Shown here: positions 35,412-44,231 of the stretch, piece by piece
Layout of the letters: each line of letters begins with the position of its first letter
Position numbering within the stretch: position 1 is the stretch's first letter
Assembly: GCA_017937655.1 (NCBI GenBank)
Contig: JAGBDE010000040.1
Location: 1 to 64,000, forward strand
DNA: 64,000 nt
DNA from: Clostridia bacterium
GTDB lineage: Bacteria > Bacillota > Clostridia > Christensenellales > Aristaeellaceae
Direction of reading: 5' to 3'
Notes under the pieces: model-generated
Told to the model about the DNA's origin: nothing
The model's input: the letters and a program-made list of their open reading frames with translations, nothing else
Database searches by the model: none
Program-made: the position numbers and the translations under genes

Positions 35412-36404
35412 TTACCGTTCCTCGCGGAAATAGGGCAGGCCCAGGGACTGGGGCGGCTGGTCTTCCCGCTTTTTGCGCAGGCTGGTAAAGCACAGCACAA
35501 CAATAGTCACAATGTAGGGCAGCATCTTGTACAGCTCCTTCATGGCTGGGTTTGCGCCGGTGGGGATGTACATATGCAGGATATACAGGCCGCCAAAGAG
35601 GATGGAGGCCAGCACGCCCACATTGGAGCGCCAGATGGTGAAAATGACCAGGGCGATGGCCAGCCAGCCGCGGTCGCCGAAAGCGTTGTTGGACCAGACG
35701 CCGCTGGCGTAGTCCATCACGTAGTACAGGCCGCCCAGGCCGGCGATCATGCTGCCAATGCAGGTGGCGGTGTACTTGTAGCGGGTCACGTTGATGCTGG
35801 CAGCGTCGGCGGTGTTGGGGTTCTCGCCCACGGCGCGCAGGTGCAAGCCGGTGCGGGTGTGGTTCATCACATAGGCCAAAATCAGGGCGATGGCCAGGGC
35901 CAGATACACCATGAAGCCGTAGCTGAGGAAGATATCGCCGAACCAGCCCAGGTTGTCCGCAAACAGGGGGCGATGGAAATAATAGCTGGTAGAGGACAGG
36001 GCGATGGAGGGCACCTCAGCGCCGGACAGCTTGATCAGGGAGCCGCCGAAGAAGTTGCCAACGCCCACGCCGAAGGTGGTCATGGCAAGGCCGGTCACGT
36101 TCTGGTTGGCGCGGAGGGTAACGGTCAGGAAGCAGTAGAGAAGGCCCATCAGCAGGCTGCCCAAAAGGCAGCACAGCAGCGGAATGGCGATGGCCAAAAA
36201 GCCGTTGATATCGGCCTTGTCCGCCAGGGACTGCTCGTAGAAGAAAGAGCCGATGACGCCGCAGATGCCGCCCACGTACATGATGCCGGGAATACCCAGG
36301 TTCAGGTTGCCGCTTTTCTCGGTCAGGATCTCGCCGGTGGAGCCGAAGAGCAGCGGAATGCCCTGCACAACCGCACGGGGAATGAAGGAAATGATATCAA
36401 ACAT
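35412..36404 (-). CDS. ABC transporter permease, BMP/nucleoside type (second)
   Basis: A 330-residue inner-membrane permease of the BPD_transp_2 family, like NupQ or YufQ of Bacillus subtilis, with about eight to ten hydrophobic segments. Typical motifs include GSTGEILTEKSGNLNLGIPG near the start and LHLRAVGENPNTADAASINV in the middle, the loop that contacts the ATPase. Its start overlaps the stop of the first permease by eight bases. With its partner it should form the channel for nucleosides or related compounds. Confidence 0.9.
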   Translation of the reverse strand: MFDIISFIPRAVVQGIPLLFGSTGEILTEKSGNLNLGIPGIMYVGGICGVIGSFFYEQSLADKADINGFLAIAIPLLCCLLGSLLMGLLYCFLTVTLRANQNVTGLAMTTFGVGVGNFFGGSLIKLSGAEVPSIALSSTSYYFHRPLFADNLGWFGDIFLSYGFMVYLALAIALILAYVMNHTRTGLHLRAVGENPNTADAASINVTRYKYTATCIGSMIAGLGGLYYVMDYASGVWSNNAFGDRGWLAIALVIFTIWRSNVGVLASILFGGLYILHMYIPTGANPAMKELYKMLPYIVTIVVLCFTSLRKKREDQPPQSLGLPYFREER

Positions 36405-37509
36405 GCAGCTGCACCTCCTTGGCGGCCCGCTTGCGCAGGTGGATCTTGTAGGTGATGAAGAACTCGCTGCCGATGATGAAGAACAAAATCACACCGGTCA
36501 GGATATCGGAGAAGGACTTGTTCAGGCCGAACTTGCTGGAGATGTCGCCCGCGCCACGGTCCAGGAATACCAGCAGCAAACTGGTCAGGATCATGAACAG
36601 GGGGTTGAACTTGGCCAGCCAGCTGACCATGACCGCCGTGAAGCCCCGGCCGTCCACCAGCGTGGTGGTCAGGGTATGGTTGGTGCCGGCGGTCAGCAGC
36701 ATGCCCGCGATGCCGCAGATGCCGCTGGAAATGAGCATGGTGCGGATGATGACCTTCTCCACCTTGATGCCCACGTACTGGGCGGTGCGCTGGCTTTCGC
36801 CAACCACGGAGATCTCATAGCCCTGCTTGGAGTAGTACAGGTACAGGTACATCAGCACGCAGATCACGGCCACCACCAGGATGTTCAGCAGGTAGCGCTG
36901 TCCGCCGATGACGGGAAGCCAGCCTATCTCGCTGCTCTGGTTGATAATGCCAATCTTGCCGCTGCCCTTGGGGCTTTCCCAGAAGATGCAGAAGTAGGCC
37001 ACCAGCTGGGTTGCCACGTAGTTCATCATCAGGGTGAACAGGGTCTCGTTGGTGTTCCACTTGGCCTTGAAAACGGCGGGAATCAGGCCCCAGAGGGCGC
37101 CGGCCAAAGTGCTGGCCACAATCATGCACAGGATGATGGCCCAGTTGGGCAGCACGTCCCTCAGCAGGATCATGCAGGCGGCGGATGCCAGGCAGCCCAT
37201 CAGCGCCTGACCTTCACCGCCCAGGTTCCAGAATTTCATCTTAAAGGCGGGGGTCACAGCCAGGGAGATGATCAGCAGCATGGCCACGTCCTGGAAGGTG
37301 ACCCAGGTTTTGCGGGGGCTGCCGAAGGCGCCTTTGATCATGGTGGAGTAAATGCTCAGGGGGTTTTCGCCGGTCATGACCACGCAGATCACAGAGCACA
37401 CCAGCAGCGCCAGCACCACGGAAATGATGCGCACACCCCAGATGTAATACCAGGGCATTTCCGGCCGCTTGGAAATGTGGAGAAGCGGCTCCCGTTTCTT
37501 TTCATTCAT
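36397..37509 (-). CDS. ABC transporter permease, BMP/nucleoside type (first)
   Basis: A 370-residue permease of the NupP/YufP type. The N-terminus is cytoplasmic, followed by about nine hydrophobic segments. The coupling loop reads YEISVVGESQRTAQYVGIKV. A long extracytoplasmic loop near residues 180-200 contains WESPKGSGKIG. It overlaps the ATPase stop by eight bases and the next permease start by eight bases, as expected for a tightly coupled operon. Confidence 0.9.
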   Translation of the reverse strand: MNEKKREPLLHISKRPEMPWYYIWGVRIISVVLALLVCSVICVVMTGENPLSIYSTMIKGAFGSPRKTWVTFQDVAMLLIISLAVTPAFKMKFWNLGGEGQALMGCLASAACMILLRDVLPNWAIILCMIVASTLAGALWGLIPAVFKAKWNTNETLFTLMMNYVATQLVAYFCIFWESPKGSGKIGIINQSSEIGWLPVIGGQRYLLNILVVAVICVLMYLYLYYSKQGYEISVVGESQRTAQYVGIKVEKVIIRTMLISSGICGIAGMLLTAGTNHTLTTTLVDGRGFTAVMVSWLAKFNPLFMILTSLLLVFLDRGAGDISSKFGLNKSFSDILTGVILFFIIGSEFFITYKIHLRKRAAKEVQLHV

Positions 37510-39091
37510 GGTCCTGGCCTCCTTCCTGGATCTGCTGGTTTCTGAGAACGTCCATGGCCTGCTCGGGGGCCAGGCCGCCCACGCGGGTCATCATCAGGCC
37601 GATTTCCTGCTTGTCCGCGCCCCGGCCGGAGATGATGCCGCTGACCTTGCCGCCGCACAGCACCAGAATCCAGTCGCACAGCTCAATGAGCACGTCCAGG
37701 TCCTCGCCCACGTAGACAACGGCCACGCCCTGCTTTTTCTGGTCGTTGATCAGGTTGTAGATGGTGTAGGAGGAGTTGATGTCCAGGCCGCGCACCGCGT
37801 AGGCGGTCAGCAGCACCTTGGGCGCGGAGGTGATCTCACGGCCCACCAGCACCTTCTGCACATTGCCGCCGGAAAGCCGGCGCACGGGGGTATTCAGGCT
37901 GGGGGTGGAAACCTCCAGATCCTTCACCACATCCTCGGCAATCTTCCGGGGACGCTTGCGGTCGGTAAAGAAGCTCTTGCCCCGGCGGAAGGTGCGGAGC
38001 ATCATGTTGTCGGACAGATCCATGTTGCCCACCAGGCCCATGCCCAGGCGGTCTTCCGGCACGAAGGACAGGCTGACACCCATGTCCTGGATGGCCAGGG
38101 GATCCTTGCCGATGAGCTCGTCCCGGGTGCCGTCGTCCTCAATGTAGGCAATGCTGCTGCCCGGCTCCACCACCTGCAGGCCCGCGATGGCCTCCAGCAG
38201 TTCCTTCTGGCCGGAGCCTGCAATGCCCGCGATGCCAAGGATCTCGCCGGTGTTGGCGGTGAAGGAAATGTTGTCCAGCTTGACGGTGCCCTCCTCGTCC
38301 TTGACGGTCAGGTTCTTGACCTCAATGCGGGGCCTGGGATTGACCGGCTCGGAGCGCTCAATGTTCAGGCTGACGGAGTGGCCCACCATCATGTCGGTCA
38401 GTTCCTGGGCGGTGGTGGTGGCGGTTTTCACCTCGCCGATGTACTGGCCCTTGCGCAGCACGGCCACCCGGTCGCTGATGGCCTGCACCTCATGCATCTT
38501 GTGGGTGATGATGATAATGGCCTTGCCGGCGTTGCGCATGTTGCTGAGGATGGCAAACAGCTTGTCCGTCTCCTGGGGGGTCAGCACGGCGGTGGGTTCG
38601 TCCAGGATGAGGATATCCGCGCCGCGGTACAGCACCTTGATGATCTCAATGGTCTGCTTCTGGCTGACGGACATGTTGTAGATCTTCTGCTTGGGATCCA
38701 CGTCAAAGCCGTAATCATCGCAGATCTTCTGGATCTTCTTGATGGCGGTTTTCATATCCAGCTTCTCTTCCAGGCCCAGCACGATGTTTTCCGCCGCGGT
38801 GAACACGTCCACCAGCTTGAAATGCTGATGGATCATGCCAATGCCCAGCCGGAAGCTCTCCTTGGGGGAGGTGATGGACACAGGCTTGCCGTTGATGAAA
38901 ATTTCGCCTTCATCCGGGAAATAAATGCCGGAAAGCATGTTCATCAGCGTGGTTTTGCCGCTGCCGTTTTCGCCAAGCAGCGCCAGGATCTCTCCCCGGT
39001 ATACGTCCAGGCATACCTTATCGTTTGCCAGCACAGGGCCGAAACGCTTGGTCACGTTCCGTACGCTGACGGCGGCAGTTCTCTTTTCCAA
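37502..39091 (-). CDS. ABC transporter ATP-binding protein with two ATPase domains, BMP type
   Basis: A 529-residue double ATPase of the NupO/YufO type. The first domain has Walker A LGENGSGKTTLMNML, signature MSVSQKQTIEI and Walker B ILILDEPTAVLTP. The second domain is degenerate: its P-loop reads GIAGSGQKELLEA, it has LSGGNVQKVLVGREI, and the Walker B region reads KVLLTAYAVRGLD where relatives have LIAAQPTRGLD. One active and one weak site is normal for this class. ATG 39091 is used. A GC-rich hairpin lies between this gene and the binding protein upstream. Confidence 0.9.
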   Translation of the reverse strand: MEKRTAAVSVRNVTKRFGPVLANDKVCLDVYRGEILALLGENGSGKTTLMNMLSGIYFPDEGEIFINGKPVSITSPKESFRLGIGMIHQHFKLVDVFTAAENIVLGLEEKLDMKTAIKKIQKICDDYGFDVDPKQKIYNMSVSQKQTIEIIKVLYRGADILILDEPTAVLTPQETDKLFAILSNMRNAGKAIIIITHKMHEVQAISDRVAVLRKGQYIGEVKTATTTAQELTDMMVGHSVSLNIERSEPVNPRPRIEVKNLTVKDEEGTVKLDNISFTANTGEILGIAGIAGSGQKELLEAIAGLQVVEPGSSIAYIEDDGTRDELIGKDPLAIQDMGVSLSFVPEDRLGMGLVGNMDLSDNMMLRTFRRGKSFFTDRKRPRKIAEDVVKDLEVSTPSLNTPVRRLSGGNVQKVLVGREITSAPKVLLTAYAVRGLDINSSYTIYNLINDQKKQGVAVVYVGEDLDVLIELCDWILVLCGGKVSGIISGRGADKQEIGLMMTRVGGLAPEQAMDVLRNQQIQEGGQDHE

Positions 39092-39223
39092 ACCAGCCCC
39101 TCCTTTTCAGTCCCACCAAAGCTTTTCGTAAGGGTTTTGCGTGCGCTGTTCTAAACACAGAACACTGCAAATGACAATCCAGCCGTGGAGTTCCTGCTGC
39201 ACTGTCATCTGCAGTGTTAAGAA

Positions 39224-39260
39224 GGGGCTGCCCGGCCCCGCGAAGAGCCGGGGCAGCCCC
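39224..39260 (-). terminator. Intercistronic hairpin between binding protein and ATPase
   Basis: On the minus strand, GGGGCTGCCCCGGC pairs with GCCGGGCAGCCCC, with one bulge, and is followed by TTCTTAA. This partial terminator or mRNA stabiliser would give more binding protein than ATPase, as is common in ABC operons. Confidence 0.65.
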
Positions 39261-39272
39261 TGAAAATGGTGA

Positions 39273-40466
39273 TTACATGCCTTCGGGCAGGGTGATGCCG
39301 TCGATGTTGATATCGAAGTAGGGAGCAGAACGGAACTCGGACTCGGCAAATTCGCCGTCGATCACGACTTCGGTCTCGCCCACGAAATCGCCCATATCGT
39401 CAACGTCGGCCAGGTAGGAGGTCAGGGGAGCGCCGGCCACGGTGAAGGTGGCGGTGTCATAAACCTTGATGGTGCCATCGGCCAGGCCAGCCTTGACTTC
39501 TTCGATCTTTTCCACGGTGCCGGGGGCAGCAGCCTGCTCGTTCACAGCGGACAGCTCCACGGAGCCGTCAGCGATGGTGCCGGTCCAGTCAGCAGCAATC
39601 GCTTCGCCGTTGACCATGCAGCCAATGATGTACTCGAAGTAGGGAGCCCAGTTGATGCGGGAAGAAACGATGAAGGTGTTGGGGCAGGCAGCCACGGTGG
39701 AGCCGTTGTAGGACACGTTGGGCACGCCAGCGGTCTCGCAGGCAGTGGGAGCGCCCATGGAGTCAGCGTGCTGGGAGATCAGGACGCAGTCCTTCTGCTC
39801 AATCAGCATCTGAGCGCCTTCCTTTTCCATGGCCTCATCGTACCAGGAGTAGGTGAAGGTCACTTCCATGGTGGCGGTGGGGCAAATGCTGCGGGCGCCC
39901 AGGAAGAAGGAGGTGTAACCGGACTTCACTTCGGCGTAGGGATAAGCGCCAACGTAGCCGATCTTGGCCTGCTCGGGGGTGATGGTGCCGGCTTCGATCA
40001 TCTCGTTCAGCTTCAGACCAGCGGCAACGCCAGCCAGGAAACGGCCTTCGTAGATGGTGGCGAAAGCGTTGTGGTAGTTGCTCAGGCCTTCGGTGTGAGC
40101 CTTGGTGCCGGTGGCATGGCAGAACTCAACCTCGGGGAATTCCTTGGCAGCCTGGATCATGAAGGATTCGTGGCCAAAGCTGTCAGCGAAGATCAGGTTG
40201 CAGCCGTCGTCAACCAGCTCGGCGGCGGTGTCATAGCACTCCTGGCCTTCGGGGATGTTGGTCTTCATCACGTAGGCAACGCCCAGCTTGTCGCAGGCTT
40301 CCTTAGCGGCGTTGATGAAGTTGAGGTCGTAGGTGGAGTTTTCATCGTGCAGGAAAATGAAGCCGACCTTCAGGTTTTCCAGAGCGACGGGAGCGCGATC
40401 GGCCAGGGCAGCAACGCTGCTGAGGCACAGGAGCATGGCAAGAACCAGAGCCAGGAACTTTTTCAT
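39273..40466 (-). CDS. BMP family substrate-binding protein (PnrA/NupN-like)
   Basis: A 397-residue secreted binding protein, first gene of the transporter operon. Residues 1-22 are a signal peptide (KKFLALVLAMLLCLSSVAAL). The mature part has LENLKVGFIFLHDENSTYD, YDTAAELVDDGCNLIFADSF, GYVGAYPYAEVKSGYTSFFL and LISQHADSMGAP, all diagnostic of the BMP/PnrA fold that binds nucleosides. The usual lipobox is not clear, because the Cys in MLLC lacks small residues before it. How it is anchored is open. ATG 40466 is chosen because GGAGGA precedes it; the longer frame has none. Confidence 0.9.
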   Translation of the reverse strand: MKKFLALVLAMLLCLSSVAALADRAPVALENLKVGFIFLHDENSTYDLNFINAAKEACDKLGVAYVMKTNIPEGQECYDTAAELVDDGCNLIFADSFGHESFMIQAAKEFPEVEFCHATGTKAHTEGLSNYHNAFATIYEGRFLAGVAAGLKLNEMIEAGTITPEQAKIGYVGAYPYAEVKSGYTSFFLGARSICPTATMEVTFTYSWYDEAMEKEGAQMLIEQKDCVLISQHADSMGAPTACETAGVPNVSYNGSTVAACPNTFIVSSRINWAPYFEYIIGCMVNGEAIAADWTGTIADGSVELSAVNEQAAAPGTVEKIEEVKAGLADGTIKVYDTATFTVAGAPLTSYLADVDDMGDFVGETEVVIDGEFAESEFRSAPYFDINIDGITLPEGM

Positions 40467-40565
40467 GTTGGTTTTCCTCCTCAATCGTTTGTGAATGTGG
40501 ATGTGTGTGCATCCGCCGGGCCACCCGGGCAAAAACCCGAACATTTTCTTGGCGAATACCTGTCT

Positions 40566-40594
40566 ATTTTACCGAAAACAGGGCCGTGAATCAA
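40566..40594 (-). promoter_or_regulatory. Promoter of the BMP transporter operon
   Basis: On the minus strand, TTGATT (plus 40589-40594), a 17-bp spacer and TAAAAT (40566-40571). The leader of about 95 bases includes a GC-rich palindrome near 40514-40530. No known purine riboswitch motif was recognised in it. Confidence 0.5.
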
Positions 40595-40699
40595 GCGTTT
40601 TTTGCCAAATATTTGGGCATAAAGTATTACTTTTTGGTTACAGGTGGGTTTTGGCAGGATGGGGGATTTTCGGGGGGAATGTTCGGGAAATGGGGGGGA

Positions 40700-40750
40700 T
40701 TTTCTTTTTCGTTTCGGTGAAAAGAGAAAGAAGCAAAAGAAAAACCGTCT
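40700..40750. repeat. Multi-hairpin intergenic repeat, copy 4 (partial)
   Basis: A single stem of the family, TTTTCTTTTTCGTTTCGGTG followed by AAAAGAGAAAGAAGCAAAAG, and then AAAACCG as in the core edge of copies 3, 5 and 6. The rest of the element is missing. Confidence 0.6.
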
Positions 40751-40810
40751 GGACAGATGGACCTTGCGCATTGGCTCATCGCGACCAAAATATTTCCCTG
40801 CAACAAAAAA

Positions 40811-40835
40811 CCACACCAACTTTACATTGGTGTGG
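40811..40835 (-). terminator. Terminator of the VanZ-like operon
   Basis: CCACACCAA (40811-40819) and TTGGTGTGG (40827-40835) form a perfect 9-bp stem. On the minus strand it is followed by TTTTTTG. Confidence 0.85.
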
Positions 40836-40845
40836 CAAAAACCCC

Positions 40846-41091
40846 TTATTTGCCCCCGGTTCTGTCCATCCAGCTCATAAAGCCGTCATAGCAGCTGCTG
40901 CAATACCCCAGCGCTACCACGCTGTTGCGGCCGCAGTTCCTGCACTTGCTCTTGCCGTCGCCCCGGGGAGAGCTGTCGCCGTTGCAGGAGGCGTAGCCCA
41001 GGATGCCAAACAGTACCATCACCACCACGATGACGATGGCGTCGATGGTTTCGTTGGATTTGTTGGAATTGTTGTTCTGGTTCTGAGACAT
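40846..41091 (-). CDS. Small membrane-anchored zinc-ribbon-like protein, 81 aa
   Basis: An 81-residue protein with a polar Asn/Gln-rich start (MSQNQNNNSNKSNE), one hydrophobic segment (residues 16-34) and then ASCNGDSS. The rest has two CxxC knuckles, KCRNC and YCSSC, that could bind zinc. The Cys after YAS sits like a lipobox Cys but the sequence does not fit the consensus well. It shares its layout and the SCNGDSS motif with the next gene upstream, suggesting an old duplication. Function unknown. Start ATG 41091 has AAGGAATG ahead of it. Confidence 0.75.
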   Translation of the reverse strand: MSQNQNNNSNKSNETIDAIVIVVVMVLFGILGYASCNGDSSPRGDGKSKCRNCGRNSVVALGYCSSCYDGFMSWMDRTGGK

Positions 41092-41124
41092 GGTTCATTC
41101 CTTCTTTCGTTTGTATTGAGGAAA

Positions 41125-41406
41125 TCAGTTGCCGAAGAACGTGTTGTATGCGTCGTCCAGGTAGTTCTGGTGGTAGGAGCAGAAGTTGGATCCCCGCTTG
41201 GCGGGGCTGGAGCAGACGTAGCGGCCGTTTTGCTTGAAGGCGCACTTGGAGCGGCTGCCGGAGCTGGAAGAGGACGGAGAAGAGGATGAGGAATCTCCGT
41301 TGCAGGAGGAGAAGGCCAGCACCACAAACACAATGGCCACAATGATGCTGACGATGCCCGTCAAAAGATTCTTAGGGGACTGCTGGTTGTTCTGGCTCTG
41401 AGACAT
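41125..41406 (-). CDS. Small membrane-anchored Cys-rich protein, 93 aa
   Basis: A 93-residue protein: polar start (MSQSQNNQQSPKN), one hydrophobic segment (about residues 14-33), SSCNGDSS, a run of serines, then a C/C/C-H set (SKCAF, YVCSS, NFCSYH) that could form a zinc site. Its start lies 35 bases inside the end of the VanZ-like gene, in another frame, so the two are translationally linked. It resembles the following 81-residue protein in layout and in SCNGDSS. Function unknown. Confidence 0.75.
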   Translation of the reverse strand: MSQSQNNQQSPKNLLTGIVSIIVAIVFVVLAFSSCNGDSSSSSPSSSSSGSRSKCAFKQNGRYVCSSPAKRGSNFCSYHQNYLDDAYNTFFGN

Positions 41407-41848
41407 GGTTCGTTGCTCCTTTTTCTCTGGTCATCAGGTAAATCAAAAGCCGCGCCGCAAGGGTGGCAAGTACCTGCGCGGCAATATCCCATACATCAAA
41501 GGTGCCCCCGGCAAAGCCGAACAGCTGGCACAGCTCCATGGCCACCGCGGCTGCCAGGCAGGCGGGAAAGGTCCATCGGGCGGTGCCGCCAAACAGCAGC
41601 TTGACCAGGTGCAGGGAGAAGGTCAGGGCGTAGGCCCAGAGGAAATCGGCCAGGTGATTGTGGATGAGGCGGCTCAGCCAGCCATCCGGCAGGGCGACCC
41701 GGCCCAGCATGGGCTGGCGCAGGATCCGGGCCAGCCAGAGGGTCCCCCGGGCCTCCGGGCGGAACAGGGCATAGTAGGCAATGCCCAGCCCCAGGGCCAG
41801 GCTGATGTGCAGCACAAAGACCAGCACGGTGTTTTTCCTGGGCCCCAC
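41372..41848 (-). CDS. VanZ-like membrane protein
   Basis: A protein of 158 residues with about four hydrophobic segments and the VanZ-type pattern NHLADFLWAYALTFSLHL near residue 70, followed by FDVWDIAAQVLATLAA. VanZ relatives raise teicoplanin tolerance in some hosts, but most are of unknown role. The start is probably GTG 41848, because GGGAGG (41855-41860) lies seven bases before it. An in-frame ATG at 41863 and a TTG at 41899 have no ribosome binding site. It leads a three-gene unit with the two small Cys-rich proteins. Confidence 0.72.
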   Translation of the reverse strand: MGPRKNTVLVFVLHISLALGLGIAYYALFRPEARGTLWLARILRQPMLGRVALPDGWLSRLIHNHLADFLWAYALTFSLHLVKLLFGGTARWTFPACLAAAVAMELCQLFGFAGGTFDVWDIAAQVLATLAARLLIYLMTREKGATNHVSEPEQPAVP

Positions 41849-41932
41849 GCTGTTCCCTCCCATAAAAAAGGCAATCTGTTCGTTGCGCAGTGTCCCCAAA
41901 TTGCCGATGGATGTTTTTTGATCATTGCTGAT

Positions 41933-41961
41933 ATTATACCAGAGATGCGGGCTTTCCGCAA
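41933..41961 (-). promoter_or_regulatory. Promoter of the VanZ-like operon
   Basis: On the minus strand, TTGCGG (plus 41956-41961), a 17-bp spacer and a perfect TATAAT (41933-41938), preceded by TGG at the extended -10 position. Confidence 0.65.
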
Positions 41962-42002
41962 CCTGTCATCCGGCGTTTTCCCCCCGGGCAGGTTGGAATC
42001 CC

Positions 42003-42527
42003 TTATTTGCTTGTGTGGTAGCTGACCTCCAAAAACTGCCCAAATACTCTGGCTTTATCAAAAACAAGGTCTTCTCTTTCGCCCTCACAAAACAGCGGAA
42101 TTCCCTCTCCCAGAATGACCGGCGCAATACTCAGGATGTATTCGTCTATGAGGTTTTTCTTTCTGACCAGATCGATGATCTGACTTCCTCCCACAATCCA
42201 AATCTTCTTTCCTTCCTTTTTCAGTCCTGCAATCAGATGGTCCGGACTTTGCGAAGTAAATTTCACATGCTCTGTGTCCTCCATCGTTTGCGTGGTATAA
42301 ACATAGCATTCTTTTCCAACGTAGGGGAAGATGCCATGTTCCTGCTCCATAATCCAATCGTAGGTTCGTCTTCCCATGATGATGGTTTCCACCGTATCGT
42401 AAAACTCCCCAAAACCGTTATCGCCACTTCCCGGGGTTGTTAACAGCCATTCCAAGGAGTCGTCTTTGGTTGCAATATAGCCATCGAGGCTTATGCCAAT
42501 GTATAAGACCACTTTTCTTTTGCTCAT
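42003..42527 (-). CDS. Dihydrofolate reductase / RibD C-terminal family protein
   Basis: A 174-residue protein of the RibD_C family. It shows VVLYIGISLDGYIATKDDSL at the start, the NADPH-site pattern TIIMGRRTYDW, and GKKIWIVGGSQIIDLVRKKN in the middle. Members reduce pterin- or riboflavin-like substrates, but the substrate here is unknown. ATG 42527 is chosen because GGGAGAG precedes it; an earlier in-frame start at 42701 does not look coding. The gene is richer in A+T than its neighbours, which may reflect a separate origin. It diverges from the flotillin. Confidence 0.85.
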   Translation of the reverse strand: MSKRKVVLYIGISLDGYIATKDDSLEWLLTTPGSGDNGFGEFYDTVETIIMGRRTYDWIMEQEHGIFPYVGKECYVYTTQTMEDTEHVKFTSQSPDHLIAGLKKEGKKIWIVGGSQIIDLVRKKNLIDEYILSIAPVILGEGIPLFCEGEREDLVFDKARVFGQFLEVSYHTSK

Positions 42528-42728
42528 AGCCGCATCTCTCCCTTTCGCCAAATCCAAGTTGATCCCATTCAGTCTATCACGGACAGGATCAATCAGCAAC
42601 GGGCAGAACGATGCCTTTCTTTTGCGTTTCCCCCTGCCCGGGCTTTTTCTTTGGATGCGCAAAAATGGCGTTTCAGGCATGCCCTTGTATATTTCATGCA
42701 CAAAATACGGGATTTCCCCGTTTTTCTA

Positions 42729-42757
42729 TTGTGACGGGCGGCAAAATTTGATACATT
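42729..42757 (+). promoter_or_regulatory. Possible promoter of the flotillin gene
   Basis: TTGTGA (42729-42734), a 17-bp spacer and TACATT (42752-42757), about 65 bases ahead of the start. Both boxes are imperfect. Confidence 0.4.
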
Positions 42758-42822
42758 TTTCTCATCGAAAGGCAATAGATTCCCCTGCGTACCACTACCC
42801 TATTGCCAAAAGGAGAGAAATC

Positions 42823-44220
42823 ATGATCCCTGAATTTGTTGTGCACATTCTCATCGCTGTGGGCGTGCTGATCCTGCTGCTGGTGTTCTTCCCCCGGTAC
42901 ATCAAGGTGCCGCCGAATGAAGCGCTGGTCATCTCCGGCTTTGTGCGCCGCAACTACAAGGTTCGCGACGAAAACGGCGAAACCGTTACCAAGAAGTTTG
43001 GCTACCGCATCGTCCGGGGCGGCGCAACCTTCGTCATTCCCTTCCTGGAGCGGGTGGACCGCCTCCACCTGGGCCTGATGCAGGTGGACATCAAAACCAC
43101 CCAGCCCGTGCCCTCCCAGGAGTACATCTCCGTCATGGTGGACGGCGTGGCCAATATCAAGATCGGCTCCGACGACGTGAGCATCGCTACCGCCGCCGAG
43201 CAGTTCCTCAACTGGAAGCAGGCCGATATCGCCGCCGTGGCCCAGCAGGTGCTGGAAGGCAACATGCGCGAGATCATCGGCCGGATGATGGTGGCCGACC
43301 TGGTGCAGAACCGTGACAAGTTCGCCCTGGAAACCAGCCGCGCCGCTAACTACGACATGGGCAACATGGGCCTGGAAATTATCAACCTGACGGTGCAGAA
43401 CTTCCGGGACAACGACGGCGTTGTGGAAACCATGGCCACCAAGAACATCGTGGAAAAAGAGCGCGACGCCAAGATGGCCAAGGCTGCCGCCGAGCAGGAA
43501 GGCCACGCCGCCATGGTGGAAGCCCAGACCAAGATTGCGGAGCAGGAAAAGAACCTGTCCCTGAAGCAGGCCGAGTTCAAGGTCATTGCCGACAAGGAAA
43601 AGGCCCGCGCCGACCTGGCCTACCAGGTGGCCGAGCAGTCCAACCGCATTGAACTGGAAGAAGAGCACGCCGCTGCCGAGCTGATGCGCTTGCAGAAGGA
43701 AACCGAATTGCAGCGCCAGCAGGTGGAAATTGAGCGTGAGCGTCTGAACGTGGAGATCCGCGAAAAGGCCCAGGCCGAGCGCGACGCCCGCGTCTTCCGC
43801 GCCGAGGCCGAAAAGGCCGAACGTCAGGCCATTGCGGACGCTGAGTTCTACGAGGCCCAGAAAACCGCCGAGGCCATTCTGCTCAAGGGTAAGGCCGAGG
43901 CTGAGGCCATCGAGCTGAAAGCCCGGGCCATGCAGCAGTACGGCCAGGCCGCCATGCTGGAAATGGTGGTGGATAAGCTGCCCGACGTTGCCCGCGCCAT
44001 TGGCGAGCCTCTGGCCCAGACGGAGAAGATCATCATGTTTGGCGAGGGCGCTGCTACCGGCGTGACCCGGGATGTGACCGGGTCCATGCTGCAGACCTTT
44101 GAGGCGATGAAGTCTTCTGTGGGATTGGATATTCCGAAGATGCTGAATAGTATTTCCACCGGTGGATTGGTGGGACGGAACGTGGAGGCCAATACAGAAG
44201 CCACACAAGACGACGAGTAA
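42823..44220 (+). CDS. Flotillin family protein
   Basis: A 465-residue membrane scaffold protein. Residues 5-24 form a membrane anchor (HILIAVGVLILLLVFFPRYI). The SPFH/PHB domain covers about 30-210 (KFGYRIVRGGATFVIPFLER, then DIAAVAQQVLEGNMREIIG). A long Ala/Glu-rich coiled coil covers about 210-400, and the C-terminal oligomerisation region follows (GEPLAQTEKIIMFGEG). Flotillins organise membrane microdomains and associated proteases or kinases. The usual partner NfeD is absent here; the next gene is an M28 peptidase with membrane helices. ATG 42823 follows AAAGGAGAG. Confidence 0.93.
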   Translation: MIPEFVVHILIAVGVLILLLVFFPRYIKVPPNEALVISGFVRRNYKVRDENGETVTKKFGYRIVRGGATFVIPFLERVDRLHLGLMQVDIKTTQPVPSQEYISVMVDGVANIKIGSDDVSIATAAEQFLNWKQADIAAVAQQVLEGNMREIIGRMMVADLVQNRDKFALETSRAANYDMGNMGLEIINLTVQNFRDNDGVVETMATKNIVEKERDAKMAKAAAEQEGHAAMVEAQTKIAEQEKNLSLKQAEFKVIADKEKARADLAYQVAEQSNRIELEEEHAAAELMRLQKETELQRQQVEIERERLNVEIREKAQAERDARVFRAEAEKAERQAIADAEFYEAQKTAEAILLKGKAEAEAIELKARAMQQYGQAAMLEMVVDKLPDVARAIGEPLAQTEKIIMFGEGAATGVTRDVTGSMLQTFEAMKSSVGLDIPKMLNSISTGGLVGRNVEANTEATQDDE

Positions 44221-44231
44221 TTGAGCGGGGT

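Larger units (their letters stand above)
40467..40845. other. 379-base gap upstream of the BMP operon
   Basis: Contains the BMP promoter (40566-40594), a partial copy of the multi-hairpin repeat (40700-40750) and the terminator at 40811-40835. Frames open through it on both strands are low-complexity shadows of the repeat. Confidence 0.65.

Noticed and set aside
40467..40600. Purine or other riboswitch upstream of the BMP transporter
   Set aside because: I looked for known purine aptamer core motifs in the leader and found none; only a GC-rich palindrome is present.
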